From positions 62,001-126,000 of the forward strand of contig JAHZGH010000013.1 of NCBI GenBank assembly GCA_019420905.1: 64,000 bases of DNA. Direction: 5' to 3'. Positions within the stretch are counted from its first letter, which is position 1, and every line of letters begins with the position of its first letter. Shown piece by piece: positions 34,483 to 43,184 of the stretch. Source of the stretch: Succinivibrionaceae bacterium. Lineage in GTDB: Bacteria; Pseudomonadota; Gammaproteobacteria; Enterobacterales; Succinivibrionaceae. Below the pieces are notes generated by a model. It did not search any database and was not told the DNA's origin. It worked only from the letters and a program-made list of their open reading frames with translations. The position numbers and the translations under genes were made by a program.

Positions 34483-35988
34483 ATGTCAGAAGTTTTACAA
34501 GGACTGCTATCCGTCTGCGATTTTACAGTATTATTTTTCATAATAGTCGGTGTGTTCGTAGGCATTGTTTTTGGCTCTATTCCAGGACTTACTGCCACTA
34601 TGGCAATTGTAATGTTCCTGCCGTTAACCTACACCATGACCCCAATTCAAGGTGTATCAACCCTAATTGCTCTATATATTGGAGGTATTTCCGGAGGCTT
34701 AATCAGTGCAATTTTGCTAAACATACCAGGAACTCCGTCTTCTATTGCTACCTGTTTTGATGGCCGCCCCATGGCTTTAAAAGGTCAGGCAGGGAAAGCC
34801 TTAGGCACAGGCGTAGTCTTTTCCTTCTGCGGCACAATTGTCGGCATTATCGTTTTAATTGTGGCTGCACCGCTTATTGCTGCAGTCGCCATTAAGTTTG
34901 GTCCTTATGAATACTGCACGCTATCATTATGCGCTCTATCCTTGGTTATTTCCTTAACCGGTAAGGATCTAGTAAAAGGCTTAATCAGCGGTCTTATAGG
35001 CGTCATTCTAGCTACTGTAGGCTTAGCTCCGGTAGATTCAGCAAAACGCTTTACCTTTGGTTCAACTGAATTAAATTCCGGCTTTGCTCTTTTAACCTTA
35101 TTGATTGGTCTTTTTGCAATCACTGAAGTTATCAAAGCTGCAGAAGAATCCAAAAATCCTGTTGAAGCAACCATGAGCGACAGCAATGTCAAAATTAAAG
35201 GCTTTGGCTTCAGCTTATCTGAATTCTTTGCTCAAAAATGGAATATGCTCCGCTCATCCTTTATCGGCATTATTATTGGTATTCTGCCTGGAATCGGCGG
35301 CGCAATTTCTGGCATGCTTGCATATACTGCAGCTAAAAACCAGTCTAAACATCCAGAAAAATTCGGTACAGGTATTATGGATGGTGTTGTAGCCTCAGAA
35401 TCTGCTAATAATGCCGGCATTGGCGGAGCCATGATCCCTATGTTAACTCTGGGAATTCCTGGTGATGCTGCTACCGCTATGTTATTAGGCGGTCTGATGG
35501 TTCATCAGATTGCTCCAGGTCCGCTTATTTTCGATAAAAATGGCGTTGAAGTATTCGGCATATATGCTGCCATGATTATTGCAACTTTTGCCATGCTTTT
35601 CTTAGAGTTATTCGGTATCCGCATATTCGTTAAAATATTAAAACTCAAGAAATATTGGCTTATGCCAGTAATCATCATGCTCTGCATCATTGGAGCTATC
35701 GGCAACGCAAATCGCTTATTTGACGTATGGTCTGTCATGATCTTCGGCTTCATGGGCTATGTTTTATTAAAGGCAAAAATACCTCATGTACCTATGATCT
35801 TAGGCTTTATCCTAGGACCAATTTTTGAGTTAAATTTCCGCAGATCTGTCCAACACTACAACATTGACCCTAGCGGAATTTTTGAGCATCCAATCGCAAT
35901 CGGATTTTTTGTATTTACAATTTTCGTAGTAATTTACTCTTTATTACGTCAGAAAAAAGAATCAGCTTTAATTCAAAACGAGGAATAA
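34483..35988 (+). CDS. tctA: Tripartite tricarboxylate transporter large membrane subunit TctA
   Basis: Main transport subunit, 501 residues and about 11-12 membrane segments. The duplicated family motif is clear: VGIVFGSIPGLTATMA near residue 30 and IGILPGIGGAISGMLAY near 265, followed by SESANNAGIGGAMIPMLTLGIPGD. Works with TctB and the periplasmic binder TctC, driven by an ion gradient. The name reflects citrate systems, but TTT relatives carry many carboxylates; an acid sugar such as threonate or erythronate fits the neighbours here. Confidence 0.93.
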   Translation: MSEVLQGLLSVCDFTVLFFIIVGVFVGIVFGSIPGLTATMAIVMFLPLTYTMTPIQGVSTLIALYIGGISGGLISAILLNIPGTPSSIATCFDGRPMALKGQAGKALGTGVVFSFCGTIVGIIVLIVAAPLIAAVAIKFGPYEYCTLSLCALSLVISLTGKDLVKGLISGLIGVILATVGLAPVDSAKRFTFGSTELNSGFALLTLLIGLFAITEVIKAAEESKNPVEATMSDSNVKIKGFGFSLSEFFAQKWNMLRSSFIGIIIGILPGIGGAISGMLAYTAAKNQSKHPEKFGTGIMDGVVASESANNAGIGGAMIPMLTLGIPGDAATAMLLGGLMVHQIAPGPLIFDKNGVEVFGIYAAMIIATFAMLFLELFGIRIFVKILKLKKYWLMPVIIMLCIIGAIGNANRLFDVWSVMIFGFMGYVLLKAKIPHVPMILGFILGPIFELNFRRSVQHYNIDPSGIFEHPIAIGFFVFTIFVVIYSLLRQKKESALIQNEE

Positions 35989-35991
35989 CAA

Positions 35992-36966
35992 ATGAAAAAT
36001 ATAATCAAACAGACTTTATTAGCTACTGCTACTATTATGACCTTTAGCGCTTCATCCTGCGCTATGGCTGATGATGCTTATCCAAGCAAAACTATCACCA
36101 TGATCTGCACCCATGGTGCCGGCGGCGATACTGACTATAATGCCCGTTTAATTTCTCGTTTGCTGGAAAAAGAATTAGGCGTATCTGTAGTTGTCTCTAA
36201 TGTTACCGGAGCTAACGGCTCTATTGCTTTGACTCAATATAAAGATGCTAAACCAGACGGCTATACTTTAATTGCTACTAACACTGTATCCTTAGCTTCA
36301 AACGAAGCTTCAGGCATCTCTGACTTTGGCTATGATGCCTTTGAACCCGTAGCTATTTATGGCAAGCAGTGCGGTGAAAATATCGTTATTCAAGGCAATG
36401 CTCCCTATAAAGATCTAAATGACTTAATTGCAGCCACTCAGAAAAATCCTGAAACAATTAAATTAGGCGTTGCTATGGGCGGCTCTTCATATATCGCAGC
36501 CTTAGTCATGATGTTAGATAAAAATGCACAATTTGCAATAGTTGATGCCGGCGGTGATGCTTCAGGCCGTATGACTTCCTTACTTGGCGGTCATATAGAT
36601 GCTACTATTGCACCGTATACTTTAGCTAAAGAATATATTGAAGCTGGCAAGGTACGTTCATTAGCCACCTTAATGTCCGAGAAACTGCCTGCAACTCCAG
36701 ATATTCCTACTGCTAAAGAATTAGGATTAGAGAATTTAACCGTTGATACTATGTACGGCATCTTAGCTCCTAAAGGAACTGATCCGGCTATTGTTGAGAA
36801 AGTTAACGCCGCTGTTTTAAAGATTGTTAATGAAAATCAAGAATATAAAGATACCATTAAGGACTTCAATTATCAGGACCCTTATGGCTTGAATGTTCAG
36901 GATACTATTGCAAAGCTTAAAGAACAACGCGAACATTTCATGAGCTTCTCAAAATATTTACAATAA
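35992..36966 (+). CDS. tctC: Tripartite tricarboxylate transporter substrate-binding protein TctC
   Basis: Periplasmic binding protein of the Bug/TctC family, 324 residues. Signal peptide about 1-26, cleavage likely after SCAMA. Then YPSKTITMICTHGAGGDTDYNARL, which forms the carboxylate-gripping loop typical of Bug proteins, and NVTGANGSIALTQYKDAKPDGYT. Last gene of the operon, followed by a strong terminator. The ligand decides the pathway's substrate, so this is the key protein to test. Confidence 0.92.
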   Translation: MKNIIKQTLLATATIMTFSASSCAMADDAYPSKTITMICTHGAGGDTDYNARLISRLLEKELGVSVVVSNVTGANGSIALTQYKDAKPDGYTLIATNTVSLASNEASGISDFGYDAFEPVAIYGKQCGENIVIQGNAPYKDLNDLIAATQKNPETIKLGVAMGGSSYIAALVMMLDKNAQFAIVDAGGDASGRMTSLLGGHIDATIAPYTLAKEYIEAGKVRSLATLMSEKLPATPDIPTAKELGLENLTVDTMYGILAPKGTDPAIVEKVNAAVLKIVNENQEYKDTIKDFNYQDPYGLNVQDTIAKLKEQREHFMSFSKYLQ

Positions 36967-37011
36967 TATCGGCAGGCTTATAAATTAACCCTTTAATTTA
37001 ATAAGTCTATA

Positions 37012-37049
37012 AAGCTAGTGCTTTCGTGAAGGCACTAGCTTAATTTTTT
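37012..37049 (+). terminator. Terminator of the acid-sugar operon
   Basis: AAGCTAGTGC and GCACTAGCTT arms (10 bp) followed by AATTTTTT. Confidence 0.9.
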
Positions 37050-37257
37050 CTATAAATTTCATTTCAAAAAAACTAAAACTTTATACAGCGATCTGCAAAA
37101 GCTCCATAAGTAAAAACTTCAACGCAACTTAAACAAGCTGTATAAAATAAATACTAAAGAATTATAAATAATTAACTATAAAGCGGGACAGTAACTGTTA
37201 AATTAAAGAATAAATCTTAAGATATTCCTCATTATGTATAAATGAGGAATCAATAAA

Positions 37258-37491
37258 TTAAACTGTTTTATGCGGAATTTTACCCATGCGAGAAGACATA
37301 CAACTTGGAGAGGCGTGATTAGTCTTGCCGCCAGCAAAATTACATGCACTCTGGCAAGAAGCACATGGAATACCGTCCATAATTGCAGCAGTAGCCTCAT
37401 CTTCTGATTTAAGCGGGCGTCTGCGCAGTAAGCCTAAAGCCATACCGCCTACAAATAGGCAAAAAATTAAAAAGCTTGCTACATATACCAT
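37258..37491 (-). CDS. Small membrane protein with Cys cluster, NqrM (DUF539)-like
   Basis: 77 residues: one membrane segment (about 4-22, ASFLIFCLFVGGMALGLL), then RRRPLK and a cluster CASCQSAC with a later PSC. This layout resembles NqrM, which delivers iron for Na+-NQR assembly and has a membrane segment, an R-R-P-[IL]-K turn and four cysteines. The Cys spacing is not an exact match, so this is tentative. A GGGAG ribosome site lies 9 nt before the ATG. Single gene; apbE, the other NQR maturation factor, is at 26.3 kb. Confidence 0.5.
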   Translation of the reverse strand: MVYVASFLIFCLFVGGMALGLLRRRPLKSEDEATAAIMDGIPCASCQSACNFAGGKTNHASPSCMSSRMGKIPHKTV

Positions 37492-37695
37492 ATATTATTT
37501 CTCCCGTTTAAAACTCTGTCTAATTATAGCCTAAATCATAAAATATAAGGTATTTATGCAAATATTAAGCAGTTTTAAGCAAAATCAAGGAAAGATAAAA
37601 GTCCCCTTTATTACTCTTTGATAACAAAAGCTCTTAACATAGCTTATAATAAGCTAATTTTTGTATAAAGCTTCATTTATTGCTTTGGATTAAAC

Positions 37696-39420
37696 ATGCG
37701 TACTAGTAAATATCTTATTTCCACTCTAAAAGAAAACCCTGCCGAAGCTTCTGTCGACAGCCATCGTTTAATGTTGCGTGCAGGCATGATCCGTCAGATT
37801 GCCTCTGGTGTATATACCTGGTTACCTACGGGTATGCGCGTACTCTCTAAAGTTACCAAAATTGTCCGTGAAGAAATGGATCGTACTGGAGCTTTAGAAA
37901 TAGCCATGCCTATGGTCCAGCCAGCTGAATTGTGGAAAGAATCTGGTCGTTATACCAAGTATGGACCTGAATTATGCCGTTTTAAAGATCGTAAGCAAAA
38001 TGAATTTTGCTTAGGTCCGACTCACGAAGAAGTCGTAACTGATATTGCTCGCCGTGAGATTAAAAGCGCCAGACAATTGCCGTTATGCCTATATCAAATT
38101 CAAAATAAATTCCGCGATGAGATTCGTCCTCGTTTTGGCGTAATGCGCGGTCGTGAATTTTTAATGAAGGATGCTTACTCTTTCCATACCGATAAAGAAT
38201 CCTTAAACAAAACCTATCAGGATATGTACGACGCTTACAGCCGAGTATTCACTCGTATGGGGTTAGAGTTTAGACCAGTTGAAGCCGATACAGGCTCTAT
38301 AGGCGGTAATCACTCTCACGAATTCCAGGCTTTAGCTGATGCTGGCGAGGATATTATTGCTTGGTCTGACGGTTCTAATTATGCCGCTAATATTGAAATG
38401 GCTGAAGCTTTAGCTCCTGACTATGAGCGAGAAGCTCCTAAAGAGGCTTACTACGAAGTTGCAACTCCAGGCTGTCATACTGTAGATGAGGCTGTAGCAA
38501 AGCTTGGCGTTAAAACAGAGCAGATGCTAAAGAGCTTAATTGTTCATGGCCCTAAGCTTGAAGACGGTAGCTATGAACTAGTTATGATATGCTTATGCGG
38601 CAATCAGGAACTAAACGAAGTTAAAGCTTCTAAGATTGCTGGTTTGCAAAATCCTATAGAATTTGCCACTGAGGAAGAAATCAAAAAATTTACTGGTGCA
38701 TCTACAGGCTCTTTAGGACCTGTTGGCTTCAAAGGCCGTATTTTAGTTGATCGCACAGCTGATAAGATGAGTAATTTTGCTTGCGGAGCAAATAAATCAG
38801 GATTCCATTTAAATTCTGTAAACTGGGATCGTGATGTTCCTAATTATGAAGTTCATGATCTTCGAAATGTTGAAGAAGGTGATCCTAGTCCAGACGGTCA
38901 TGGAACATTGCATTTACGCCGCGGTATAGAAGTTGGACAAGTTTTCATGCTGGGAACAAAATATTCTGAAGCTATGGGAGCTACAATTACCGATGAAAAT
39001 GGCAAAAATATTCCTATGCTTATGGGATGCTATGGTATCGGCGTTACTCGTGCTATTGCTGCAGTAATTGAACAGCATCATGATGACCGCGGCATTATTT
39101 GGCCTGACGCTATTGCTCCTTTTACTGTAGCTATTGTAGCTATCAGACCTAATACCTCAGAAAAAGTTAAATCTGTTGCTGAAGATCTCTACTCTAAGTT
39201 AGAAGCTTTAGGAATTGACGTAATTTATGACGATCGTGACGAGCGTCCAGGCGTTATGTTTGCTGATATGGAACTTATGGGCATTCCTCACATTATTACC
39301 ATTGGAGATAAGAGCCTTAAAGACGGCAATATCGAATATAAACTGAGAAAGACCGGTGAAAAAGAGCTCTTACCTTTAGATAGTGCCTTAGAAATAATTT
39401 TGAAGAAATTAGGGCGCTAA
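37696..39420 (+). CDS. proS: Proline--tRNA ligase
   Basis: Class II prolyl-tRNA synthetase with the bacterial editing domain. 574 residues (E. coli 572). N-terminal catalytic start RTSKYLISTLKENPAEA and LMLRAGMIRQIASGVYTWLP; motif 2 around FRDEIRPRFGVMRGREFLMKDAYSF; INS editing insertion about 220-400; motif 3 GCYGIGVTRAIAAVIEQ; C-terminal anticodon-binding domain with YDDRDERPGVMFADMEL. Its terminator lies inside the 3' end of the gene that converges on it. Confidence 0.97.
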   Translation: MRTSKYLISTLKENPAEASVDSHRLMLRAGMIRQIASGVYTWLPTGMRVLSKVTKIVREEMDRTGALEIAMPMVQPAELWKESGRYTKYGPELCRFKDRKQNEFCLGPTHEEVVTDIARREIKSARQLPLCLYQIQNKFRDEIRPRFGVMRGREFLMKDAYSFHTDKESLNKTYQDMYDAYSRVFTRMGLEFRPVEADTGSIGGNHSHEFQALADAGEDIIAWSDGSNYAANIEMAEALAPDYEREAPKEAYYEVATPGCHTVDEAVAKLGVKTEQMLKSLIVHGPKLEDGSYELVMICLCGNQELNEVKASKIAGLQNPIEFATEEEIKKFTGASTGSLGPVGFKGRILVDRTADKMSNFACGANKSGFHLNSVNWDRDVPNYEVHDLRNVEEGDPSPDGHGTLHLRRGIEVGQVFMLGTKYSEAMGATITDENGKNIPMLMGCYGIGVTRAIAAVIEQHHDDRGIIWPDAIAPFTVAIVAIRPNTSEKVKSVAEDLYSKLEALGIDVIYDDRDERPGVMFADMELMGIPHIITIGDKSLKDGNIEYKLRKTGEKELLPLDSALEIILKKLGR

Positions 39421-39432
39421 TATTTAGCTTAA

Positions 39433-40482
39433 CTAATCTTCATTATTTTTAATTTTTTTAGGCCTGCCTCGCGCAGGCCTTTTTATTTCTAAATTTTTTT
39501 CTTCGCTATTAAAAGAATTTCCTAAGCCATCTAAAATTTCAGAAGCACTTTCATTATGCCCAAAAATATCATTACATAAGCGTTGTACATATTCTCTTTC
39601 AATCTTTGGCAATCTTAAAGAATAGCAGCTATCTACAGCCTTTTGAATACTTATAGGCTTACTTAAGTTCATCATTGCACCTATACGCAATAATATACGC
39701 GTCGAAAATGGTGCAGAAAGCTGATTTATTCCTGATTCAGAACTATTTTTTAATACACGTCTCAGTTCTCGCGCAAACCTAACTAATTTATTACAAAAAT
39801 CCTCCTCTAAATTTTCAAAATTATGCATAAGCATAATTTTTTCTACATTAGCTTGAGGATAATCAACTACCATAAAACGAAATCTATCCAAAAACGCCTG
39901 ATTTAAAATACGCGCTCCACTATAAAAACCTTCACTATCCCCATATCCTTTAGTATTTGCCGTAGCAACTACTCTAAAGCTTTTGTGTGGATAAATAACC
40001 TCCCCGCTATTGCCTACGATAGTTAAAGGCTTTCCTTCAAGAACATCATTTAATGCAGCTAAATCTCCAGGTGCCACTAAATCAATTTCATTCAAAATCA
40101 GAATTTCCCCATAGATCATAGCATTAGATAAAGGGCCATATTCATAGACTAACTCTCCTTGCCTTAAAGTCTGATGACCTATTAGATCTAAGCTTTCACT
40201 TTTATTTGATAAAGTTATCTGTTCAACACCCCAGCCTAAACGCCCCGCAATCTGTAAAATTAGCGAGGTCTTTCCACAGCCTGCAGGGCCACTTATATAC
40301 AGGCAATCCTTAAAAGGATGCGCTAAAAATAACAAAACTTCTTCTAAAGAACCAAGTTCAAAAACATATTTTTCATCAACAGGAGGAATATGCCCATCAA
40401 GCTCCATACTTCTATTAAAATCTAACTCCTTGATAATCAATTGATCATTATTAAAAATTTCACATAAATTAAGCTTACTCAT
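39433..40482 (-). CDS. Orphan MoxR/CobS-type AAA+ ATPase
   Basis: 349 residues with an AAA+ module of the MoxR/CobS/midasin kind. Walker A GPAGCGKTS at 65-73; Walker B ILILNEID at about 127-134, where Asn replaces the first acidic residue; sensor region RVVATANTKGYGD; arginine-finger-like FLDRFRF. The C-terminal tail RPARGRPKKIKNN resembles an AT-hook, but its DNA is also the stem of the proS terminator, so the resemblance may be a by-product. CobS-like ATPases usually pair with a VWA-domain partner; none is in this window. Possible roles are metal insertion or complex remodelling, not decidable here. It ends 12 bp from the proS stop, converging. Confidence 0.75.
   Translation of the reverse strand: MSKLNLCEIFNNDQLIIKELDFNRSMELDGHIPPVDEKYVFELGSLEEVLLFLAHPFKDCLYISGPAGCGKTSLILQIAGRLGWGVEQITLSNKSESLDLIGHQTLRQGELVYEYGPLSNAMIYGEILILNEIDLVAPGDLAALNDVLEGKPLTIVGNSGEVIYPHKSFRVVATANTKGYGDSEGFYSGARILNQAFLDRFRFMVVDYPQANVEKIMLMHNFENLEEDFCNKLVRFARELRRVLKNSSESGINQLSAPFSTRILLRIGAMMNLSKPISIQKAVDSCYSLRLPKIEREYVQRLCNDIFGHNESASEILDGLGNSFNSEEKNLEIKRPARGRPKKIKNNED
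39460..39484 (+). terminator. proS terminator embedded in the AAA+ gene
   Basis: AGGCCTGC and GCAGGCCT arms with a CTCGC loop and a T-run on the plus strand. It lies within the coding sequence of the convergent gene's last codons. Confidence 0.85.
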
Positions 40483-40841
40483 TTATATATTTCTCCCTAT
40501 CATAAATCCTTACAGAAAAACGATTAAAGATAGCGAGAAGCAATAATGTCTTTTCTTCAACTAAAAAAGGCTGAATGCAAATAAAAAATAAATTATTTAT
40601 AAAAGAATTTTTAATTAAGTTTATATATATAGCAGTTACCATAAAGCTGATCCTTAAATAAAAGATTAGTCCATGGTATTAGAGATGACCTACCGTTTCT
40701 TACATAAGAGTGCAAAAATTGCGTATTTTTAATTTAATTGCTTATTTTTTATAATTTATTTTTTTTAGCATTTTCGAGGTATAAATTTAATAATGCTAGA
40801 AGATAGTATGCAAATAATGCTATAATTTCATTTATCTGAGC
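40483..40841. other. Intergenic region before tRNA-Arg
   Basis: 359 bp of AT-rich DNA between the AAA+ gene start and the tRNA. Apart from the tRNA promoter at its right end I see no gene, strong hairpin or repeat. Confidence 0.5.
40818..40826 (+). promoter_or_regulatory. Extended -10 promoter of tRNA-Arg
   Basis: TGCTATAAT, a perfect extended -10, lies 15 nt before the mature tRNA. No good -35 is present, which fits an extended -10 promoter. Confidence 0.6.
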
Positions 40842-40916
40842 GCCCGCATAGTTCAATGGATAGAACAAGTTCCTCCTAAGAATTAGATGCAGGTTCGATT
40901 CCTGCTGTGGGTGCCA
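40842..40916 (+). tRNA. tRNA-Arg (anticodon CCT)
   Basis: A full cloverleaf can be drawn: acceptor GCCCGCA with TGTGGGT (two G-U pairs), D stem GTTC/GAAC, anticodon stem AGTTC/GAATT around loop CTCCTAA (anticodon CCT, decoding AGG), T arm GCAGG TTCGATT CCTGC, discriminator G and an encoded CCA. 75 nt. It resembles E. coli argW in the D-arm and loop. Confidence 0.93.
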
Positions 40917-41022
40917 TCTATATAATTCATATCTAAAAAGACCTAAAGCTCAACTGCAGTCTGTCTTGATACTTTTATTAAATGGTATAATCCCTAAAAA
41001 ATAAAAGAAATGGTCTTAAAAA

Positions 41023-41949
41023 ATGATTACTCTTCAACAAATGATCATATTCTTTATTATGATAGTGGTTGGTGTTATTGCCAAGCGATGCAATATCATA
41101 AATGAAGAAGGAATGAAGCAGTTCTCTGCGTTAGTTATCAACGTTACAACTCCAGCCATCATTCTCTCAGCAGGAATTCATGCAGACAACTCTTTAACTT
41201 TTGATGAATTCATATTTGCTTTTGTTTTAGGCTGCGCCTTATTTGCCCTGTTAATTTTACTTGCGGAGATTTCTCCTTTTGTATTTAGACTAAAAAAGCC
41301 TGACAGCCGTGTCTTAAAACTCATGATTGTTTTCTGCAATATCATGTTTATAGGATTGCCCTTACTTTCTAATGTATACGGACATAGAGCTGTCATTTAT
41401 TTAATGATTTTCAATCTGCCTAGCAGTCTTTTACTATTTACATATGGCTTGATTGTAGTCAGCGGAACCCCAATTAAAAGCTTAAAAAGTATTTTTTTTA
41501 AAATTTTAAATCCTGGTCTAATTTCAGCTTTATTAGCTTTTATTCTTTATTTTACAAATATAAAATTTCCTGAAATTATAGTTCAACCTATAGATATGAT
41601 TGGTTCTGTTACAGGACCTTTGGCAATGATCCTAATTGGCGCAGCAATGGCTAATTTGAAAATTGTAGACTTATTCTCAGATTTCAAATTAGTAATTTTT
41701 TCTTTATTTAAAATGTTTTTTATGCCTTTAGCTATCATGCTTCTATTAAAGCAATTTATTTACGATATTGACCTTTTAGGTACAAGTCTTATTTTAATTG
41801 CGACCCCAGCAGGAAATATGATTTACATGTTTGCTACTATATACTGTCCAAAAGCTAATAATATCGCTACAAAAGGTATATCTTTAACTACACTTATGAG
41901 TGTCTTTACCATCCCGCTGTTATCTATTATAACCGGTATCGGTAATTAA
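41023..41949 (+). CDS. AEC-family transporter (auxin efflux carrier-like permease)
   Basis: 308 residues and about ten membrane segments of the AEC fold. Features: an N-terminal FFIMIVVGVIAKRCNIINEEGMKQFSALVINVTTPAIILSAG, a central hydrophilic loop, and a second half repeating the pattern with GPLAMILIGAAMANL and TPAGNMIYMFATIY. Bacterial AEC proteins export or import small carboxylates such as malate or malonate; the substrate is unknown here. Single gene converging on the galactonate operon. Confidence 0.87.
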   Translation: MITLQQMIIFFIMIVVGVIAKRCNIINEEGMKQFSALVINVTTPAIILSAGIHADNSLTFDEFIFAFVLGCALFALLILLAEISPFVFRLKKPDSRVLKLMIVFCNIMFIGLPLLSNVYGHRAVIYLMIFNLPSSLLLFTYGLIVVSGTPIKSLKSIFFKILNPGLISALLAFILYFTNIKFPEIIVQPIDMIGSVTGPLAMILIGAAMANLKIVDLFSDFKLVIFSLFKMFFMPLAIMLLLKQFIYDIDLLGTSLILIATPAGNMIYMFATIYCPKANNIATKGISLTTLMSVFTIPLLSIITGIGN

Positions 41950-41955
41950 AAAAAA

Positions 41956-41983
41956 ACCTCTTACAAAACAATCTGTAAGAGGT
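41956..41983 (-). terminator. Terminator of the galactonate operon
   Basis: ACCTCTTACA and TGTAAGAGGT arms. The plus-strand A-run (41948-41956) becomes a long T-run on the minus strand after dgoD. Confidence 0.9.
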
Positions 41984-42008
41984 AAAGTCTAAAGACAAAT
42001 TTTATAAA

Positions 42009-43160
42009 TTACCACTCAGCAACACTGCCGTCTGGATGACGCCATACCGGATTATGCCAATTTACATCATTGCTTTCAGCGGCTTTACGGATGCGCTCTT
42101 CATTAACCTCAACGCCCAATCCAGGTTTAGTTAATGCGTGCAAATAGCCATCTGACATATCAAAGTCTTCAGGATTATTTACATAAGTTAAAAGCTCTGC
42201 ACCCTGATTGTAGTGGATGCCCATACTCTGCTCTTGTAATGCTGCATTGTAAGAAACCATATCCACAGCTAAGCATGAAGCTAAGGCTACTGGACCTAAT
42301 GGACAATGCGGTGCTAGGGCTACATCGTAAGCTTCACATAAAGAAGCAATCTTCATGCACTCAGTTATACCGCCTGCATGAGATAAATCAGGCTGGAGAA
42401 TAGATACGCCACGAGCTTCTAAAACGCGCTTAAAGTCATAGCGAGAATACATTCTTTCGCCTGCTGCGATAATAAGATCCGAATTATCAGCTAAAATACG
42501 ATAATACTCATAATTCTCTGCTAATACTGGTTCCTCAATAAACAGCGGATGATAAGGCTCTAACTCCTTCATCATGATCTTAGCCATTGGAGCTGTAACG
42601 CGGCCATGAAAATCAAGACCAAACTCAATTTCATCGCCAAATTCTTTACGGATATCTGCCGCGATAGAAATAGAGTGATGAATCTTCTTATGAGTATCAA
42701 TAAAGCCTAAATCTTCACAGCCATTAAGCTTAAAGGTATCAAAACCTATTTCCCGCAATTTATTGATGCCTTCAATAACATCACTAGGACGATCTCCGCC
42801 CACCCAGCTGTAAGCTTTAATCTTGTCGCGAACCTTGCCGCCTAATAACTCGGTAATATTAACGCCTAAAGCTTTGCCCTTAATATCCCACAAAGCCTGA
42901 TCAACGCCTGCAATAGCAGACATCATGACCGGACCTCCACGATAAAAACGGGTACGATATAGCATCTGCCAGATATCGTTTATATTGCGTGGATCAACTC
43001 CTACAATATAATCTCCAATTTCATGTACAGCTGCTTCTACCGTTTTAGCATGACCTTCAACTACTGGCTCACCCCAGCCGCAGATACCTTCATCAGTTTC
43101 AATTTTGACGAACATCCACCTAGGAAGAACTCTGAAAGTTGAAATTTTAGTAATTTTCAT
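42009..43160 (-). CDS. dgoD: D-galactonate dehydratase
   Basis: Enolase-superfamily dehydratase that turns D-galactonate into 2-keto-3-deoxygalactonate. 383 residues (E. coli 382). Motifs: the N-terminal capping block TFRVLPRWMFVKIETDEG; barrel ligands Asp in FGLDFHGRV, Glu in PLFIEEPVL and Glu in IAAGERMYSRYDF; catalytic His in LAPHCPLGPVALA. With dgoK and dgoA upstream, the complete De Ley-Doudoroff-type galactonate route is present. Last gene of the operon. Confidence 0.95.
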   Translation of the reverse strand: MKITKISTFRVLPRWMFVKIETDEGICGWGEPVVEGHAKTVEAAVHEIGDYIVGVDPRNINDIWQMLYRTRFYRGGPVMMSAIAGVDQALWDIKGKALGVNITELLGGKVRDKIKAYSWVGGDRPSDVIEGINKLREIGFDTFKLNGCEDLGFIDTHKKIHHSISIAADIRKEFGDEIEFGLDFHGRVTAPMAKIMMKELEPYHPLFIEEPVLAENYEYYRILADNSDLIIAAGERMYSRYDFKRVLEARGVSILQPDLSHAGGITECMKIASLCEAYDVALAPHCPLGPVALASCLAVDMVSYNAALQEQSMGIHYNQGAELLTYVNNPEDFDMSDGYLHALTKPGLGVEVNEERIRKAAESNDVNWHNPVWRHPDGSVAEW

Positions 43161-43184
43161 AACTTATTGCCCTATATTCAGAAC

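Noticed and set aside
37325..37534. Plus-strand frame opposite the NqrM-like gene.
   Set aside because: No ribosome site and no recognisable protein features; the minus frame has GGGAG, a membrane segment and a Cys cluster.
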